In this document: piece by piece, positions 53,256 to 62,689 of the stretch
How positions within the stretch are numbered: the first letter of the stretch is position 1
Layout: the number at the start of each line of letters is the position of its first letter
Assembly: GCF_013487865.1 (NCBI RefSeq)
Contig: NZ_CP047409.1
Coordinates: 930,001-994,000, forward strand
DNA: 64,000 nt
Direction of reading: 5' to 3'
Source: Lactobacillus johnsonii
GTDB taxonomy: Bacteria; Bacillota; Bacilli; Lactobacillales; Lactobacillaceae
Notes under the pieces: generated by a model
What the model saw: only the letters and a program-made list of their open reading frames with translations
Databases searched by the model: none
What the model was told of the DNA's origin: nothing
Program-made: the position numbers and the translations under genes

Positions 53256-55646
53256 TTATTGATTATTATTGGAGTTATGACCCTGATTTTGTTGTTGATT
53301 TTGATTGTTTCCTTGATTATTTGTATTCTGGTTTTGTTGTGAATTATTGTTATTATTTTCTGTTGTTTTTTCAGTTTGGTGATTATTATTTTGAGTTTGG
53401 TTATTAGAGTTATTGTTGTTAGAAGTAGAGGAGGATTGTCTTTGACTTGAAGATTGTTCAGCATGACTCGATGATGAAGAACTACTGCTTTGGGAACGAG
53501 ATTGTCCTTTAGAAGAAGTATCATCTTCTGTATCAATTCTTGTATCAATATCGTCGTCTTCCTCTTTTCGTCTATCAACAGTCACATCACTATATGGATT
53601 ACTTGGTGCATGACCTTTAACAAATAATTGCCAGCTCGAATTACTTGCATTAGGGGAAACCACCTTATCTTGTGTACCATTAGCAATTCTGCGTCTAACA
53701 ACTGTGCTTGGTTTTGACCAGTTTTTATTAGCTTTATCACTCATTAGATATGACATCATTTGCTTATATAAAAGCTGAGCCGATGATGAGCCCACACCCG
53801 AAGGAGTACCATCTTTCAGATTATCATATCCAGTCCAAATTCCCATTGAGTAGAGTTTGGTATATCCAACAAACCAAGAATCTTTTGGTGAATTTTTGTA
53901 TTGAGGGTATCTTACTAACTCTTCATCAGAATATTTAACTGTTCCTGTTTTACCAGCTTCGTATAAGTTTTTAATGCGTGCTTGTGTACCCGAACCTTTA
54001 GTCATAACACCTTTAAGCATGTCGGTCATAATGTAGGCAGTTGATTCCTTCATTACTCTTGTACCAGTACTATCGTAGTTTCTAGTCAAGCCATCTGGAG
54101 TTTCAATCTTAGAAACAAATTGTGGTTTGTGGTAAATACCGTCATTAGCAAATGCACCAAATGCGCCCGCCATTTGAAGAGAAGAGGCATTAGCACCAAT
54201 TGCAACTGAGAGGCCAGAATCAGAAGGGACATTAACCCCAAGCTTCCTTGCAAAAAGAGAAGCTCTTGCAACTCCAACCTTGCTTAAAGTCTTAACAGCT
54301 GGAACATTTCTAGATTGTTCAAGAGCATGACGCATAGTCATTTTACCCTCATATTTATTATCCCAGTCATAAAGTTGAATGTTAGTACCAGGGTAAACAT
54401 ATTTAGAGTCATCTAACATATGAGAAGTTGGCCAGTTAAGATACTCAATTGCAGGACCATAATCTAATACTGGCTTAACAGTAGAACCAGTTGAACGACC
54501 AGTTTGAACAGCGCGATTTAAACCTAATTGAACTGCAGGAAGTTTACGTCCACCAATAATGGCAATAACATGACCAGTTCGAGGATCAATAATTGTAGCT
54601 CCAACCTGCATCTTGTCATTAGTAAATGGAACAGAACCATCATTTACTAAGTCATAAAGCTTTTGTTGAGCATCTTGATCAATATTAACTGTAATTTTCA
54701 AATTATCGTTGTATGGATTAAATCCCTTACTCTTAACTTCATTAATTACTTCTTTAATGTATGGATCATCTACTTTTCGTAATTCAGAAGTAGAGTTATT
54801 CTTCTTAGGCTGCAAACCTTGAGTAATAGGCTCATTAACTGCTTGTTTATATTGGGCTTTTGAAATTTTATCATTTCTGAGCATTGCTTTTAATACAATG
54901 TCACGTCTATATTTTGCTTTTTCTGGATAAACATATGGATCATATGTAACTGGGGCATTAGGCATCCCTGCAAGAAGAGCAGTCTGAGCTAAGTCAAGAT
55001 CCTTTAGGTCTTTACCATAGTAATAGTCAGCTGCTGTTCCCATCCCGTAGTTACCATAGTTCATATAAACTTTATTAATATAAAATTCCAAGATTTGTTC
55101 TTTGCTAAATTCTCGTTCTACCTTCATTGAAAGCCATGCTTCTTGAGCTTTTCTACGAAGGGTTCTTTGAGAAGCAGCAGTGGAGAAGACCGATAACTTA
55201 ACTAATTGCTGAGTAATAGTTGATCCACCAGCAGCCACGCCTTTACTTTTAGCATTAACTAAGACAGAACCAATAATTCTAATTGGATCAAGTCCAATTC
55301 CTTCTTTATAAAAACGCCTATCTTCGACAGAGACAATGGCATTTTTAAGTTCTTTAGGAATTTCATTATTATCAACATAGGTTCTTTTTTCTGACCCTAG
55401 AGAAAGAAGAAATTTTCCATCCCGGGTATACAAACTACTCGTACCGCCACTTTGAAGCTGAGCCTGTGATATGCTCGGAGCGTCTTTAGCATAGTATGCA
55501 AATAAGCCTACACCGGACACAACTACTAACATTGCTACAATAAAGAACCACTTGATTATTTGTAGCCAAATTCGTTTGCGAGGCTTACCTTTTGGATGAA
55601 GTTTAGCCATTCTAGAATTACTTGGCCTTTGATTATTATCTGCCAT
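53256..55646 (-). CDS. pbp1A: Penicillin-binding protein 1A
   Basis: This 796-residue class A PBP has one membrane anchor (about residues 28-50). The GT51 glycosyltransferase motifs are VEDRRFYKEGIGLDP and AAGGSTITQQLVKL. The transpeptidase motifs are STGSTVKP (S-x-x-K), SRNVPAV (SxN) and KTGT. The last ~100 residues are an acidic then Ser-, Gln- and Asn-rich low-complexity tail, longer than in many homologues. It polymerises and cross-links peptidoglycan outside the membrane. It is co-transcribed with recU, as in Bacillus (recU-ponA). Confidence 0.95.
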   Translation of the reverse strand: MADNNQRPSNSRMAKLHPKGKPRKRIWLQIIKWFFIVAMLVVVSGVGLFAYYAKDAPSISQAQLQSGGTSSLYTRDGKFLLSLGSEKRTYVDNNEIPKELKNAIVSVEDRRFYKEGIGLDPIRIIGSVLVNAKSKGVAAGGSTITQQLVKLSVFSTAASQRTLRRKAQEAWLSMKVEREFSKEQILEFYINKVYMNYGNYGMGTAADYYYGKDLKDLDLAQTALLAGMPNAPVTYDPYVYPEKAKYRRDIVLKAMLRNDKISKAQYKQAVNEPITQGLQPKKNNSTSELRKVDDPYIKEVINEVKSKGFNPYNDNLKITVNIDQDAQQKLYDLVNDGSVPFTNDKMQVGATIIDPRTGHVIAIIGGRKLPAVQLGLNRAVQTGRSTGSTVKPVLDYGPAIEYLNWPTSHMLDDSKYVYPGTNIQLYDWDNKYEGKMTMRHALEQSRNVPAVKTLSKVGVARASLFARKLGVNVPSDSGLSVAIGANASSLQMAGAFGAFANDGIYHKPQFVSKIETPDGLTRNYDSTGTRVMKESTAYIMTDMLKGVMTKGSGTQARIKNLYEAGKTGTVKYSDEELVRYPQYKNSPKDSWFVGYTKLYSMGIWTGYDNLKDGTPSGVGSSSAQLLYKQMMSYLMSDKANKNWSKPSTVVRRRIANGTQDKVVSPNASNSSWQLFVKGHAPSNPYSDVTVDRRKEEDDDIDTRIDTEDDTSSKGQSRSQSSSSSSSSHAEQSSSQRQSSSTSNNNNSNNQTQNNNHQTEKTTENNNNNSQQNQNTNNQGNNQNQQQNQGHNSNNNQ

Positions 55647-55657
55647 TCTTTTTGTTC

Positions 55658-56269
55658 CTATCTATCTATAAAATTGTCTATTGCATCCAAGTATGGAAGA
55701 GTTGGACGAAATCCACTTTTAATCTCAATTGAATTATCAACTAACTCTTGCAAGGTCATTGAACTCTTATGTGGCGTTTTCCAAGCTTCAATTACAAAAC
55801 TAGCAGGAGTTACAAAATATCGATTAAGAGTTACAAAGCGGATAATCGTAAAGCAAATTCCTTTTTGCTTTAAACATCTTTCAAGATGAATAATTTGGTG
55901 TTCATGGAAGTTCTTTAAAGGAAATAAGCTCTTATTTCTTGTTTCCTTAGCTTCAAAGTCTAAATAACGTCCTTGATATACGCCATTATAATCAGTTGTA
56001 GAAGCTTGCCTAAAGTAGGCTTCTTTTATAACTGCACGGGATCGTTTAGGATAATCTACTTTAACTATCTGGACTGGGGTTGGCTTTTTATGAACAACGG
56101 CAATATCTTCAAGAAGATAATACTTATTGGACTCATTGATCTGTTGTTCTAGGCTCATTCCACGATCAGAAAATACAACATCTTTACGGTGTTTTTGCTT
56201 TCTTGGATGTAAAAGGTCAGTTTGATCTTTAGTATAATGTGTTAAACTGCCTGTTGGATATTTTACCAT
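55658..56269 (-). CDS. recU: Holliday junction resolvase RecU
   Basis: The ~203-residue protein (ATG 56267-56269, GGAG with 8-base spacing) begins MVKYPTGSLTHY and has the core SDRGMSLEQQINESNKYYLL, FRQASTTDYNGVYQGRYLDFEAKETRN with the catalytic D-x(n)-E-x-K set (the Asp of TTDYNG and the YLDFEAK motif), and a C-terminal dimer part. RecU cleaves Holliday junctions and modulates RecA in Firmicutes. The stop lies 11 bases before pbp1A, and the pair is conserved. Confidence 0.94.
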   Translation of the reverse strand: MVKYPTGSLTHYTKDQTDLLHPRKQKHRKDVVFSDRGMSLEQQINESNKYYLLEDIAVVHKKPTPVQIVKVDYPKRSRAVIKEAYFRQASTTDYNGVYQGRYLDFEAKETRNKSLFPLKNFHEHQIIHLERCLKQKGICFTIIRFVTLNRYFVTPASFVIEAWKTPHKSSMTLQELVDNSIEIKSGFRPTLPYLDAIDNFIDR

Positions 56270-56336
56270 CAACATCACTCCTGTTTAGCATTATAGCAAA
56301 GATTTTAAATCATTTTTAGAGAAAGGAAGGATCAGA

Positions 56337-56900
56337 ATGAAGCGACTGTGGGTTACGGGATATCGTTCTTATGAATTGGGAGTTTTTAGTGATAAAGATC
56401 CGAAGTTGACTGTAATTAAGTATGCTCTGAATAACTATCTAAAGAGTTTACTTGAAGAAGGAAAGATTGACTGGGTAATTAGTGGAGCAAACCTTGGGAC
56501 TGAACAATGGGCACTAGAAACAGCAATTAGTCTGCAGAAGGATTATAGTGTTCATACGGCTTTAATGACACCTTATTTAGAATTCTCAAAAAGATGGAAT
56601 GATAGTAATCAAATGAAGTATCAAAACCTTACTGAGCAGGTTGATTTTACAGCTTCTACTTCTGACTATCCTTATATGAGACCAGCTCAGCTTAAAAACT
56701 ATCAAAATTTTATGTTAGAACATACAGATCGAGCCATTTTACTTTATGATCCTGAACATCCCGGTAAACCAAAGTATGATTATGAAGCTATTAAAAAGTA
56801 TCAAGAAAAACATGATTATCCGCTGGATATAATTGATTTTTATGACTTACAAAAAGCTGCAGAAGAATATGAGGAAAATCATCGAAAGAATTTTTATTGA
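56337..56900 (+). CDS. ypsA: YpsA/DUF1273 SLOG-fold protein
   Basis: This 187-residue protein starts KRLWVTGYRSYELGVF (nucleotide-binding loop of the SLOG/Rossmann fold) and has VISGANLGTEQWALETAISL near residue 48. In B. subtilis and other Firmicutes YpsA is encoded next to gpsB and affects cell division through an unclear nucleotide-related activity. The gene is divergent from recU, with GGAAGGA before the ATG, and lies 203 bases upstream of gpsB. Confidence 0.9.
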   Translation: MKRLWVTGYRSYELGVFSDKDPKLTVIKYALNNYLKSLLEEGKIDWVISGANLGTEQWALETAISLQKDYSVHTALMTPYLEFSKRWNDSNQMKYQNLTEQVDFTASTSDYPYMRPAQLKNYQNFMLEHTDRAILLYDPEHPGKPKYDYEAIKKYQEKHDYPLDIIDFYDLQKAAEEYEENHRKNFY

Positions 56901-57103
56901 AAATAAATTTGCTCTTTAATTTTTATATACCTAAGACAATAAGATTTTTTTAGATAGTATTACTATTATTGCTTGAAGGATACTTATAACTTATACTAAA
57001 TATATACGATGAAATGAGTGCCATTAAGCTGTCAACTAGCTAACATTTTATCGCCTAAATTAAAACAGACGTTAGTCTGTAACTAAGGAGTTTGACGAAA
57101 CCA

Positions 57104-57541
57104 ATGGCAAGTTTAAATGATATTCAATTAAATCCACAAAGTATTTTAAAAAAGCAATTTAGAACAAAAATGAAGGGATATGATTCTGATGAAGTAGATT
57201 CATATCTTGATACAATTATTTCCGATTACAGCACTTTTGCGACTATTATTGAAGATTTGCAAACACAACTCAGTGATTTAAAAGCTCAACAAAAACAAAC
57301 TGCAGCTAAAAGTACTGTACCTAAGTTAGATTTTAAGAATGAGGAAATTGAAGATGATATTAAAACTTATACTCCTCAGAAAGTACAAAAAGCTGCTGTA
57401 AGTAGCATTAATGAGGAAAAAGAAACACCAGAATTAACTACTAATGTTGCTATGATTCAACGTATTTCTACTTTAGAGCGTAAAGTTTACAACCTTGAAC
57501 AAAGAATGAATCAACAAGATAGAACTTACCAAGCTAATTAA
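57104..57541 (+). CDS. gpsB: Cell-cycle protein GpsB (DivIVA family)
   Basis: The 145-residue protein (ATG 57104; an in-frame TTG at 57092 is too close to the AAGGAG) has the DivIVA/GpsB N-terminal domain FRTKMKGYDSDEVDSYLDTI, followed by a coiled coil (FATIIEDLQTQLSDLKAQQ) and a variable linker, ending with a second short helical part ERKVYNLEQRMNQQ. GpsB links division and elongation enzymes in Firmicutes, including class A PBPs such as the nearby PBP1A. It lies directly upstream of rnpB. Confidence 0.9.
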   Translation: MASLNDIQLNPQSILKKQFRTKMKGYDSDEVDSYLDTIISDYSTFATIIEDLQTQLSDLKAQQKQTAAKSTVPKLDFKNEEIEDDIKTYTPQKVQKAAVSSINEEKETPELTTNVAMIQRISTLERKVYNLEQRMNQQDRTYQAN

Positions 57542-57555
57542 AACTATGGTATAAT
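57526..57555 (+). promoter_or_regulatory. Promoter of rnpB
   Basis: TTACCA at 57526-57531 and TATAAT at 57550-57555 with an 18-base spacer. The -35 lies within the last codons of gpsB, and the start would be near 57562, matching the predicted 5' end of RNase P RNA. Confidence 0.6.
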
Positions 57556-57562
57556 AATTATT

Positions 57563-57942
57563 GCAAATTTCGAGCGATCGCGGTTAGCTTATGCTAGCTG
57601 AGGAAAGTCCACGCACGCACAAGCTGAGATGCTTGTAGTTTTTGTACTCAGCCCAATAAGCTGGGGGACTTGTTTTTACAAGTTACGGCGGAAAAAGCAC
57701 TAAATCATATTTTTTGACATGTGTGACTATCCTGAAAAGTGCCACAGTGACGAAGCAGTGAAGGAAACTTTACTGGTGGAACGAGGTAAACCCTGCAAGC
57801 GGGCAACCCAAATTTGGTAGGGGCGCTTTTGTCTAAGTAAATGAACTAAAGACGAAGTCATTTTTTAATGAAGATAGATGGTCGCTGAAAATAGGAATTA
57901 ACCAAATCCTATTGGAACAGAACGTGGCTTATAGAGATTTGT
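57563..57942 (+). ncRNA. rnpB: RNase P RNA, type B
   Basis: About 380 bases with the conserved GAGGAAAGTCCACGC block at the 5' side and ACAGAACGTGGCTTATAG at the 3' side, plus GTAAACCCTGCAAGCGGGCA and GAAGGAAACTTTAC-type internal elements. CAAATTTC (57564-57571) pairs with GAGATTTG (57934-57941) to make stem P1, which fixes both ends. It is the catalytic RNA that trims the 5' leader of tRNAs. A hairpin terminator follows directly. The rnpB position downstream of gpsB is conserved in Firmicutes. Confidence 0.93.
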
Positions 57943-57949
57943 AGGTTAG

Positions 57950-57977
57950 GGTTGAGCTTTGGCTCAGCCTTTTTTTA
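57950..57977 (+). terminator. Hairpin terminator after rnpB
   Basis: GGTTGAGC and GGCTCAGCC flank a three-base TTT loop and are followed by seven T residues. Confidence 0.87.
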
Positions 57978-58010
57978 TAGAAAAATTTATATAGATAGAG
58001 AAAATATAAA

Positions 58011-59135
58011 ATGAAAGAATATACATTATATGCAACAATGGGCGCTGGATTTGAAAGTGTAGTTGCAAAAGAATTAAACAATTTAGGTTACGAAACAACA
58101 ACTGAAAATGGCCGTGTATTTTTTAAAGGAACTCAAAAAGATATCGTCAGAACTAATCTATGGCTTAGAAGTGCTGACCGCGTAAAGATCTTACTAAAAG
58201 AATTTAAGGCTACTAGTTTTGATCAATTATATGATAAAGTTTATAGCTATGATTGGGCAGAATTATTACCAGTAGATGCTCAATTTCCTGTAAAGGGAAG
58301 AAGCGTCCGTAGTAAGTTACATTCTGAACCTGATGTTCAATCAATTGTAAAAAAAGCTATTGTAGATAAATTGACCGATCAATATCGAAGACGTGGATTT
58401 TTACCAGAAAGTGGAGCAGAATATCCGCTAGATATCCATCTCTACAAAGACACTGCACGTTTAAGCTTAGATACTACTGGTCAAAGTTTATTCAAGCGTG
58501 GCTATCGTGTCGAGCATGGTGGTGCGCCTTTGAAAGAGAATTTTGCAGCAGGTTTGATTGAATTAACTCCTTTTGATGGTTCTCATCCATTTATTGATCC
58601 AATGACTGGTTCCGGAACAATTGCAATTGAAGCTGCTCTTAAGGCAAAAAATGTAGCTCCTGGTATTTGGAGAAAATTTGCATTTGATAATTTTGATTGG
58701 TTTGATAAGAAATTGCATCCCGAATTAGTAGAAGAAGCTAAAGCACAAGAAAAAAAGGAGCATGCTCCAATCTTAGCTAGTGATATTGATCAATCAATTT
58801 TAGAAATTGCTAAAGTTAATGCTCATAATGCAGGCGTATTACAAGATATAAAATTTAAGCAAGTCGCTGTAAAAGACTTTTCAACTGACTTAGAAAATGG
58901 GGTTATTGTTGTAAATCCTCCTTATGGTAAACGGCTTAAGGATCGAGAAGCAGCTGAAAAGATCTATGAAGAAATGGGACAAACATTGCGTCCTCTTACT
59001 TCTTTTAGTCAGTACTACCTTACATCTGATCCTCAATTTGAAAAATACTTTGGTGCAAAGGCCACTAAGAAGAGAAAATTCTATAATGGTAATTTACGGA
59101 CCGACTATTATCAATATTGGGCTAATAAGAGATAA
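58011..59135 (+). CDS. ypsC: THUMP-domain 23S rRNA/RNA methyltransferase (YpsC/RlmL-like)
   Basis: This 374-residue protein has a THUMP/ferredoxin-like N-terminus (MGAGFESVVAKELNNLGYET, then SLHKYKDTARLSLD-like DIHLYKDTARLSLDTTG) and a SAM-dependent methyltransferase domain with PMTGSGTIAIEAAL (SAM loop) and VVNPPYGKRLKDRE, the N-P-P-Y catalytic motif of N2-guanine methyltransferases. The N-terminal half of E. coli RlmKL is its relative, so m2G methylation of 23S rRNA is likely. The position after rnpB is conserved in Bacilli. Confidence 0.9.
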   Translation: MKEYTLYATMGAGFESVVAKELNNLGYETTTENGRVFFKGTQKDIVRTNLWLRSADRVKILLKEFKATSFDQLYDKVYSYDWAELLPVDAQFPVKGRSVRSKLHSEPDVQSIVKKAIVDKLTDQYRRRGFLPESGAEYPLDIHLYKDTARLSLDTTGQSLFKRGYRVEHGGAPLKENFAAGLIELTPFDGSHPFIDPMTGSGTIAIEAALKAKNVAPGIWRKFAFDNFDWFDKKLHPELVEEAKAQEKKEHAPILASDIDQSILEIAKVNAHNAGVLQDIKFKQVAVKDFSTDLENGVIVVNPPYGKRLKDREAAEKIYEEMGQTLRPLTSFSQYYLTSDPQFEKYFGAKATKKRKFYNGNLRTDYYQYWANKR

Positions 59136-59140
59136 CAATT

Positions 59141-60373
59141 ATGTTAACGCAAGACAAGAAAACTAGTTTTTGGGTTATTAGTGATACTCATTTAATTGCA
59201 GATAGCTTACATGATCATGGACAGGCTTTTTCACAGATGCAAAAAACTAGTCAGGGTAAAGATCTATACTATCAAGAAACTGCTTTAAGCGCATTTGTAA
59301 GAATGGCGCAAAAAAAGAAGCCGGCCGCAATCATTGTTACGGGGGATGTAACTTTTAATGGCGAGAGAGTGTCAGCAGAAAAATTTGCTGAGATTTTTAA
59401 ACCTTTAAAAGAAACACAGCTTTTAGTTCTTCCTGGAAACCATGATATTTATGATGGCTGGGCTAGAGAATTCCGGGGAAAGAAACAATACTACGCTGGT
59501 CAAATTAGTCCTAGAATGTGGCGTAATATTTTTAAAACATCCTATAAAAATGCAGTTAGTGTTGATAATAAATCTTTAGCTTATAGTGTTAAGCTTAATC
59601 CTGATTATTTGTTGATTTTAGCTGATTCTAATGATTACGGTAAAGAAGAAGCAACTACTGCACCTGCGACAGCTGGTTTTTTAGGAAAAGAGCAACGACG
59701 TTGGATTAAGGCGCAACTGCAATACGCTAGTGAGAATAACCTTCAAGTAATTTTTTGTATGCATCATAATCTCTACGCCCATAATCCAGCTGTAAACAAA
59801 GGATATGTTGTTGATGATTATCGTGAATTGCGTAAGTTATTAGCTCAATATAATGTGAAATTAGTTTTCTCTGGTCATATTCATGCTCAGAATATTATGT
59901 TGCCGCAAGATCCTTGTCCAGCTACAGAAATTGTAACTTCTAGTTTTTGCTCCAATGATCAAGGCTATGGGGTAGTTAAAGTTTCTCCGAAAGAAGTTAG
60001 TTATACTTGTCATCATTTTAAGATGAAGGACTATTTAACTGACAAAGAAAAACAAAATTGGACTTTAACTCACTTTCATGATTATTTAGAAAATATTCAA
60101 CTAGGAACTATTTCGGCAGAATTAATGCAGAAAGATCTTTATCAAAATCATGATGATCTAGATACTGTCAGAAAAATGGGGCGTCTTTTTGGCGAGATGA
60201 ATTATCACTTTTTTACTGGAAAGAATCATATTGATAGTGAAGAATTACAAAAACTTAAAAAGTCGAAAATTTATCAACGTTTAATTGCGGAAAGTCCACA
60301 TTATGAATTGTACTTACAAACATTGTATGATACGTCAGCTCATGATAACTTACATGTAAAAATTAAATACTAA
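59141..60373 (+). CDS. Metallophosphoesterase
   Basis: This 410-residue calcineurin-like phosphoesterase shows all five metal-site motifs: WVISDTHL, VTGDVTFNGER, LPGNHDIYD, CMHHNLYAHN and FSGHIHAQN. The C-terminal ~130 residues are helical and not part of the core. There is no signal peptide, so it is probably cytoplasmic, acting on a phosphodiester such as a cyclic nucleotide or nucleotide. It follows ypsC after 5 bases and is likely co-transcribed. A bidirectional terminator follows it. Confidence 0.9.
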   Translation: MLTQDKKTSFWVISDTHLIADSLHDHGQAFSQMQKTSQGKDLYYQETALSAFVRMAQKKKPAAIIVTGDVTFNGERVSAEKFAEIFKPLKETQLLVLPGNHDIYDGWAREFRGKKQYYAGQISPRMWRNIFKTSYKNAVSVDNKSLAYSVKLNPDYLLILADSNDYGKEEATTAPATAGFLGKEQRRWIKAQLQYASENNLQVIFCMHHNLYAHNPAVNKGYVVDDYRELRKLLAQYNVKLVFSGHIHAQNIMLPQDPCPATEIVTSSFCSNDQGYGVVKVSPKEVSYTCHHFKMKDYLTDKEKQNWTLTHFHDYLENIQLGTISAELMQKDLYQNHDDLDTVRKMGRLFGEMNYHFFTGKNHIDSEELQKLKKSKIYQRLIAESPHYELYLQTLYDTSAHDNLHVKIKY

Positions 60374-60378
60374 AAATA

Positions 60379-60420
60379 AAAACTCTGGAAACTGCTCCTA
60401 GCGGCAATTTTCAGAGTTTT
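60379..60420. terminator. Bidirectional hairpin terminator
   Basis: AAAACTCTG (60379-60387) and CAGAGTTTT (60412-60420), with further pairing of AAACTGC-type inner bases, between the converging metallophosphoesterase and acyltransferase genes. Confidence 0.75.
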
Positions 60421-61547
60421 TAGATATACAGATAGGTATTTCTAGATACTATTTCCTTTACTTTTGTCCACCAAATATGTAAAAGATATGCAGATGAAAA
60501 TGATAAGATCCAGGTTAATAACCAGCAACCAAATAAGGTTAAAAAGGGATGGAATTTTGCATGATATTGCATATTTAATCCGCGCCAGACTAACTGGTTC
60601 CAAAAGACATTAGCAAGATAGGCTCGGTAAGCATAAACAGCTAAAAAATGGAATATTCTTAAACTATTTATCTGTCTTTTACGAACTTGATATAAACAGA
60701 AAGCAGCAACTAAGCAAATTACTGCCAAACAGTAAAAAGTCATTGACGTTTTATAGTAAGGCGCATTATAGAAATTAATAGGGTAACCGAATTGACTTAA
60801 TTCATAATTAGTCAAGATAAAGCAAATAATAAAGATTACTGCAATTAGCCACCAAAACTTAGTTATAAATTGATTAAAGTAAGATCTAAATTGCCAGGCT
60901 AAAACACCAAAAATAGCATAAATAAAAAAAGAGATAAATATTCTATCTAACAAATACCAGTTATTTTGGTGAACACCATGAAAAACATAATAGTCATAAA
61001 AACCTAACCAGGCTAAGTAAAGAATTAGAGTAACAATTGCCACTGCAAAGCCACGTTTAATGTTATTTCTTACATAGCGACTAATTAGCCAGAAAAACGG
61101 CATTAAGATAATAAACTGTAGCATCATTGTGTTATACCATAAGTGAGGTGCTGCATTACCATTAATAAATTGCCAGCAAAAGGTGCCAAAGCTATTAAAC
61201 TTATTACCTTGCTGAAGCCATGGCATCCCTAATAAATAAATTAACGTCCACCAAATAGTTGGTACAAAGAGATTAGACCAATTCTTTTGCAGATGCTTGA
61301 AGTAAAAGAATTGACCGTTTAAGTCACTAGTCCTAATAGTCGTGTATAAAATACCAAAAATAAAGGCCGGAGCAGTATATTTAACTAGATTATAAAGAAT
61401 ACCAAAACCAATTTGTATTTGCTGAGACTGATGTATCTTAAGAATTATGCTCATAATTGGCTGCGACATTACAGCTGTACAAGCAAAAACTTTTAAATAA
61501 TCACCAATATCTGCAATATCGTAACTAGAATATTTATATTTTTTCAT
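60420..61547 (-). CDS. Membrane acyltransferase 3 family protein
   Basis: The 375-residue protein (ATG 61545-61547, AAGGTG upstream) has about ten transmembrane helices. It begins with IGDYLKVFACTAVMSQPIMS (the N-terminal helix where related enzymes have a catalytic H, which is not obvious here) and has a central LWYNTMMLQFIILMPFFWL stretch, typical of acyltransferase 3 (OafA-like) proteins. These transfer acetyl or succinyl groups to cell-surface polysaccharides. The substrate cannot be predicted. It ends at a bidirectional terminator. Confidence 0.75.
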   Translation of the reverse strand: MKKYKYSSYDIADIGDYLKVFACTAVMSQPIMSIILKIHQSQQIQIGFGILYNLVKYTAPAFIFGILYTTIRTSDLNGQFFYFKHLQKNWSNLFVPTIWWTLIYLLGMPWLQQGNKFNSFGTFCWQFINGNAAPHLWYNTMMLQFIILMPFFWLISRYVRNNIKRGFAVAIVTLILYLAWLGFYDYYVFHGVHQNNWYLLDRIFISFFIYAIFGVLAWQFRSYFNQFITKFWWLIAVIFIICFILTNYELSQFGYPINFYNAPYYKTSMTFYCLAVICLVAAFCLYQVRKRQINSLRIFHFLAVYAYRAYLANVFWNQLVWRGLNMQYHAKFHPFLTLFGCWLLTWILSFSSAYLLHIWWTKVKEIVSRNTYLYI

Positions 61548-61577
61548 AATTAGCACCTTAAGGTTATAAATTAAAAT

Positions 61578-61611
61578 AGAGAAGCAAATTTAATAAAATT
61601 CTTGCTTCTCT
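61578..61611 (-). terminator. Terminator between degV and the acyltransferase gene
   Basis: Perfect 10-base arms AGAGAAGCAA (61578-61587) and TTGCTTCTCT (61602-61611). The T-rich side on the minus strand (ATTTTAATTT) follows. Confidence 0.7.
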
Positions 61612-61633
61612 TAATTATATTAGTTAAATAGTA

Positions 61634-62557
61634 TCAATCTTCAACAGCTTTTGACTTAATATCCTTAATCGGCTTGCCATTTTTATCAAAATAAGAATCT
61701 AAATCTCTGCACCAAATCATAGCCATGGTATGTTGTCCTACATGAACACCAACTACTGGTCCGATAATACTTTGATAAATTTTGACCTTAGGAAAACTAT
61801 TTTCATAATCACTAATCCATTCAGCTTCTCTTTCTTCATCATCAGCATGAAAAATTGTTAACTGAATTGGATAGGGCATATCAGAAGTTAAACGATCAAA
61901 GTCCTTTTTAATATGATTATACGCACGTTTATAATGTCTCTCTTTTGCAATTGCTGAAATTTTCCCCTCATTTTGAACGTCCATAGATAAGATTGGCTTG
62001 ATCTTTAATATAGAACCTACAAAGCTTGCAGCATTTGATAAGCGTCCTGTTCTTTTTAAATGACTAAGATTGTCTACCATAAATCTAACATCAGTAGTGT
62101 TTCTTAAATCCTTTAAGTCATGCATGATTAAATCAATATCAGCTCCGGCTTTGACTAATCGACCAGCTAATATTGCAGCATTAGCTTCTCCTGCACAGGT
62201 TATTTTACAATCAAAGGGATGAATATTAATTCTGCTTTCTTCATCAGCCACACTTAAAACATTATTGTAAAAGCTAGAAATACCGCTTGAAAGAGTAATA
62301 ATAATTAGGTCGGTATAACCTTCATCAATGTATTTATCAACGTATTTTTTTACGATTCCAATTGAGGGTTGAGATGTAGTCGGAAGAGTAGAAGAACTGC
62401 TTAGCTTTTCATAAAATTCATGGAAACCAATATCAATTAAATCCAGATATTCTTTATTATCCCAGATAATTGGAATTGGTAAGACATCAATTCCATATTT
62501 CTCGCATTGTTCTTTAGTTAAATAAGATGAACTGTCAGTTAAAACGCCGATTTTCAT
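61634..62557 (-). CDS. DegV family fatty-acid-binding protein
   Basis: The 307-residue protein (ATG 62555-62557 with GGAGG 11 bases upstream; an upstream ATG at 62573-62575 overlaps that site) has the EDD-fold DegV hallmarks: IGVLTDSSSYLTKEQCEKYG, TLPTTSQPSIG, IITLSSGISSFYNN and FMVDNLSHLKRTGRLSNAASFVGS. DegV/FakB-type proteins bind a fatty acid and present it to a kinase (FakA) for phosphorylation, feeding phospholipid synthesis. No fakA is in the window. It is monocistronic. Confidence 0.92.
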   Translation of the reverse strand: MKIGVLTDSSSYLTKEQCEKYGIDVLPIPIIWDNKEYLDLIDIGFHEFYEKLSSSSTLPTTSQPSIGIVKKYVDKYIDEGYTDLIIITLSSGISSFYNNVLSVADEESRINIHPFDCKITCAGEANAAILAGRLVKAGADIDLIMHDLKDLRNTTDVRFMVDNLSHLKRTGRLSNAASFVGSILKIKPILSMDVQNEGKISAIAKERHYKRAYNHIKKDFDRLTSDMPYPIQLTIFHADDEEREAEWISDYENSFPKVKIYQSIIGPVVGVHVGQHTMAMIWCRDLDSYFDKNGKPIKDIKSKAVED

Positions 62558-62689
62558 GTTGTTATTTTCCTCCATATTCTTGTTTAATATTATAGTCTAG
62601 AACGCTATTTTAAACAAAAACGTAAATCTGCTTGATTTTTGTTACAATAGAGGTAATTAACAAATAGGGTGTGACCTAAATTCTAAATT

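Noticed and set aside
53252-53578. Minus-strand frame rich in K, I, N and T overlapping the pbp1A tail.
   Set aside because: It is an out-of-frame reading of the low-complexity Gln/Asn codons of pbp1A, with no ribosome site.
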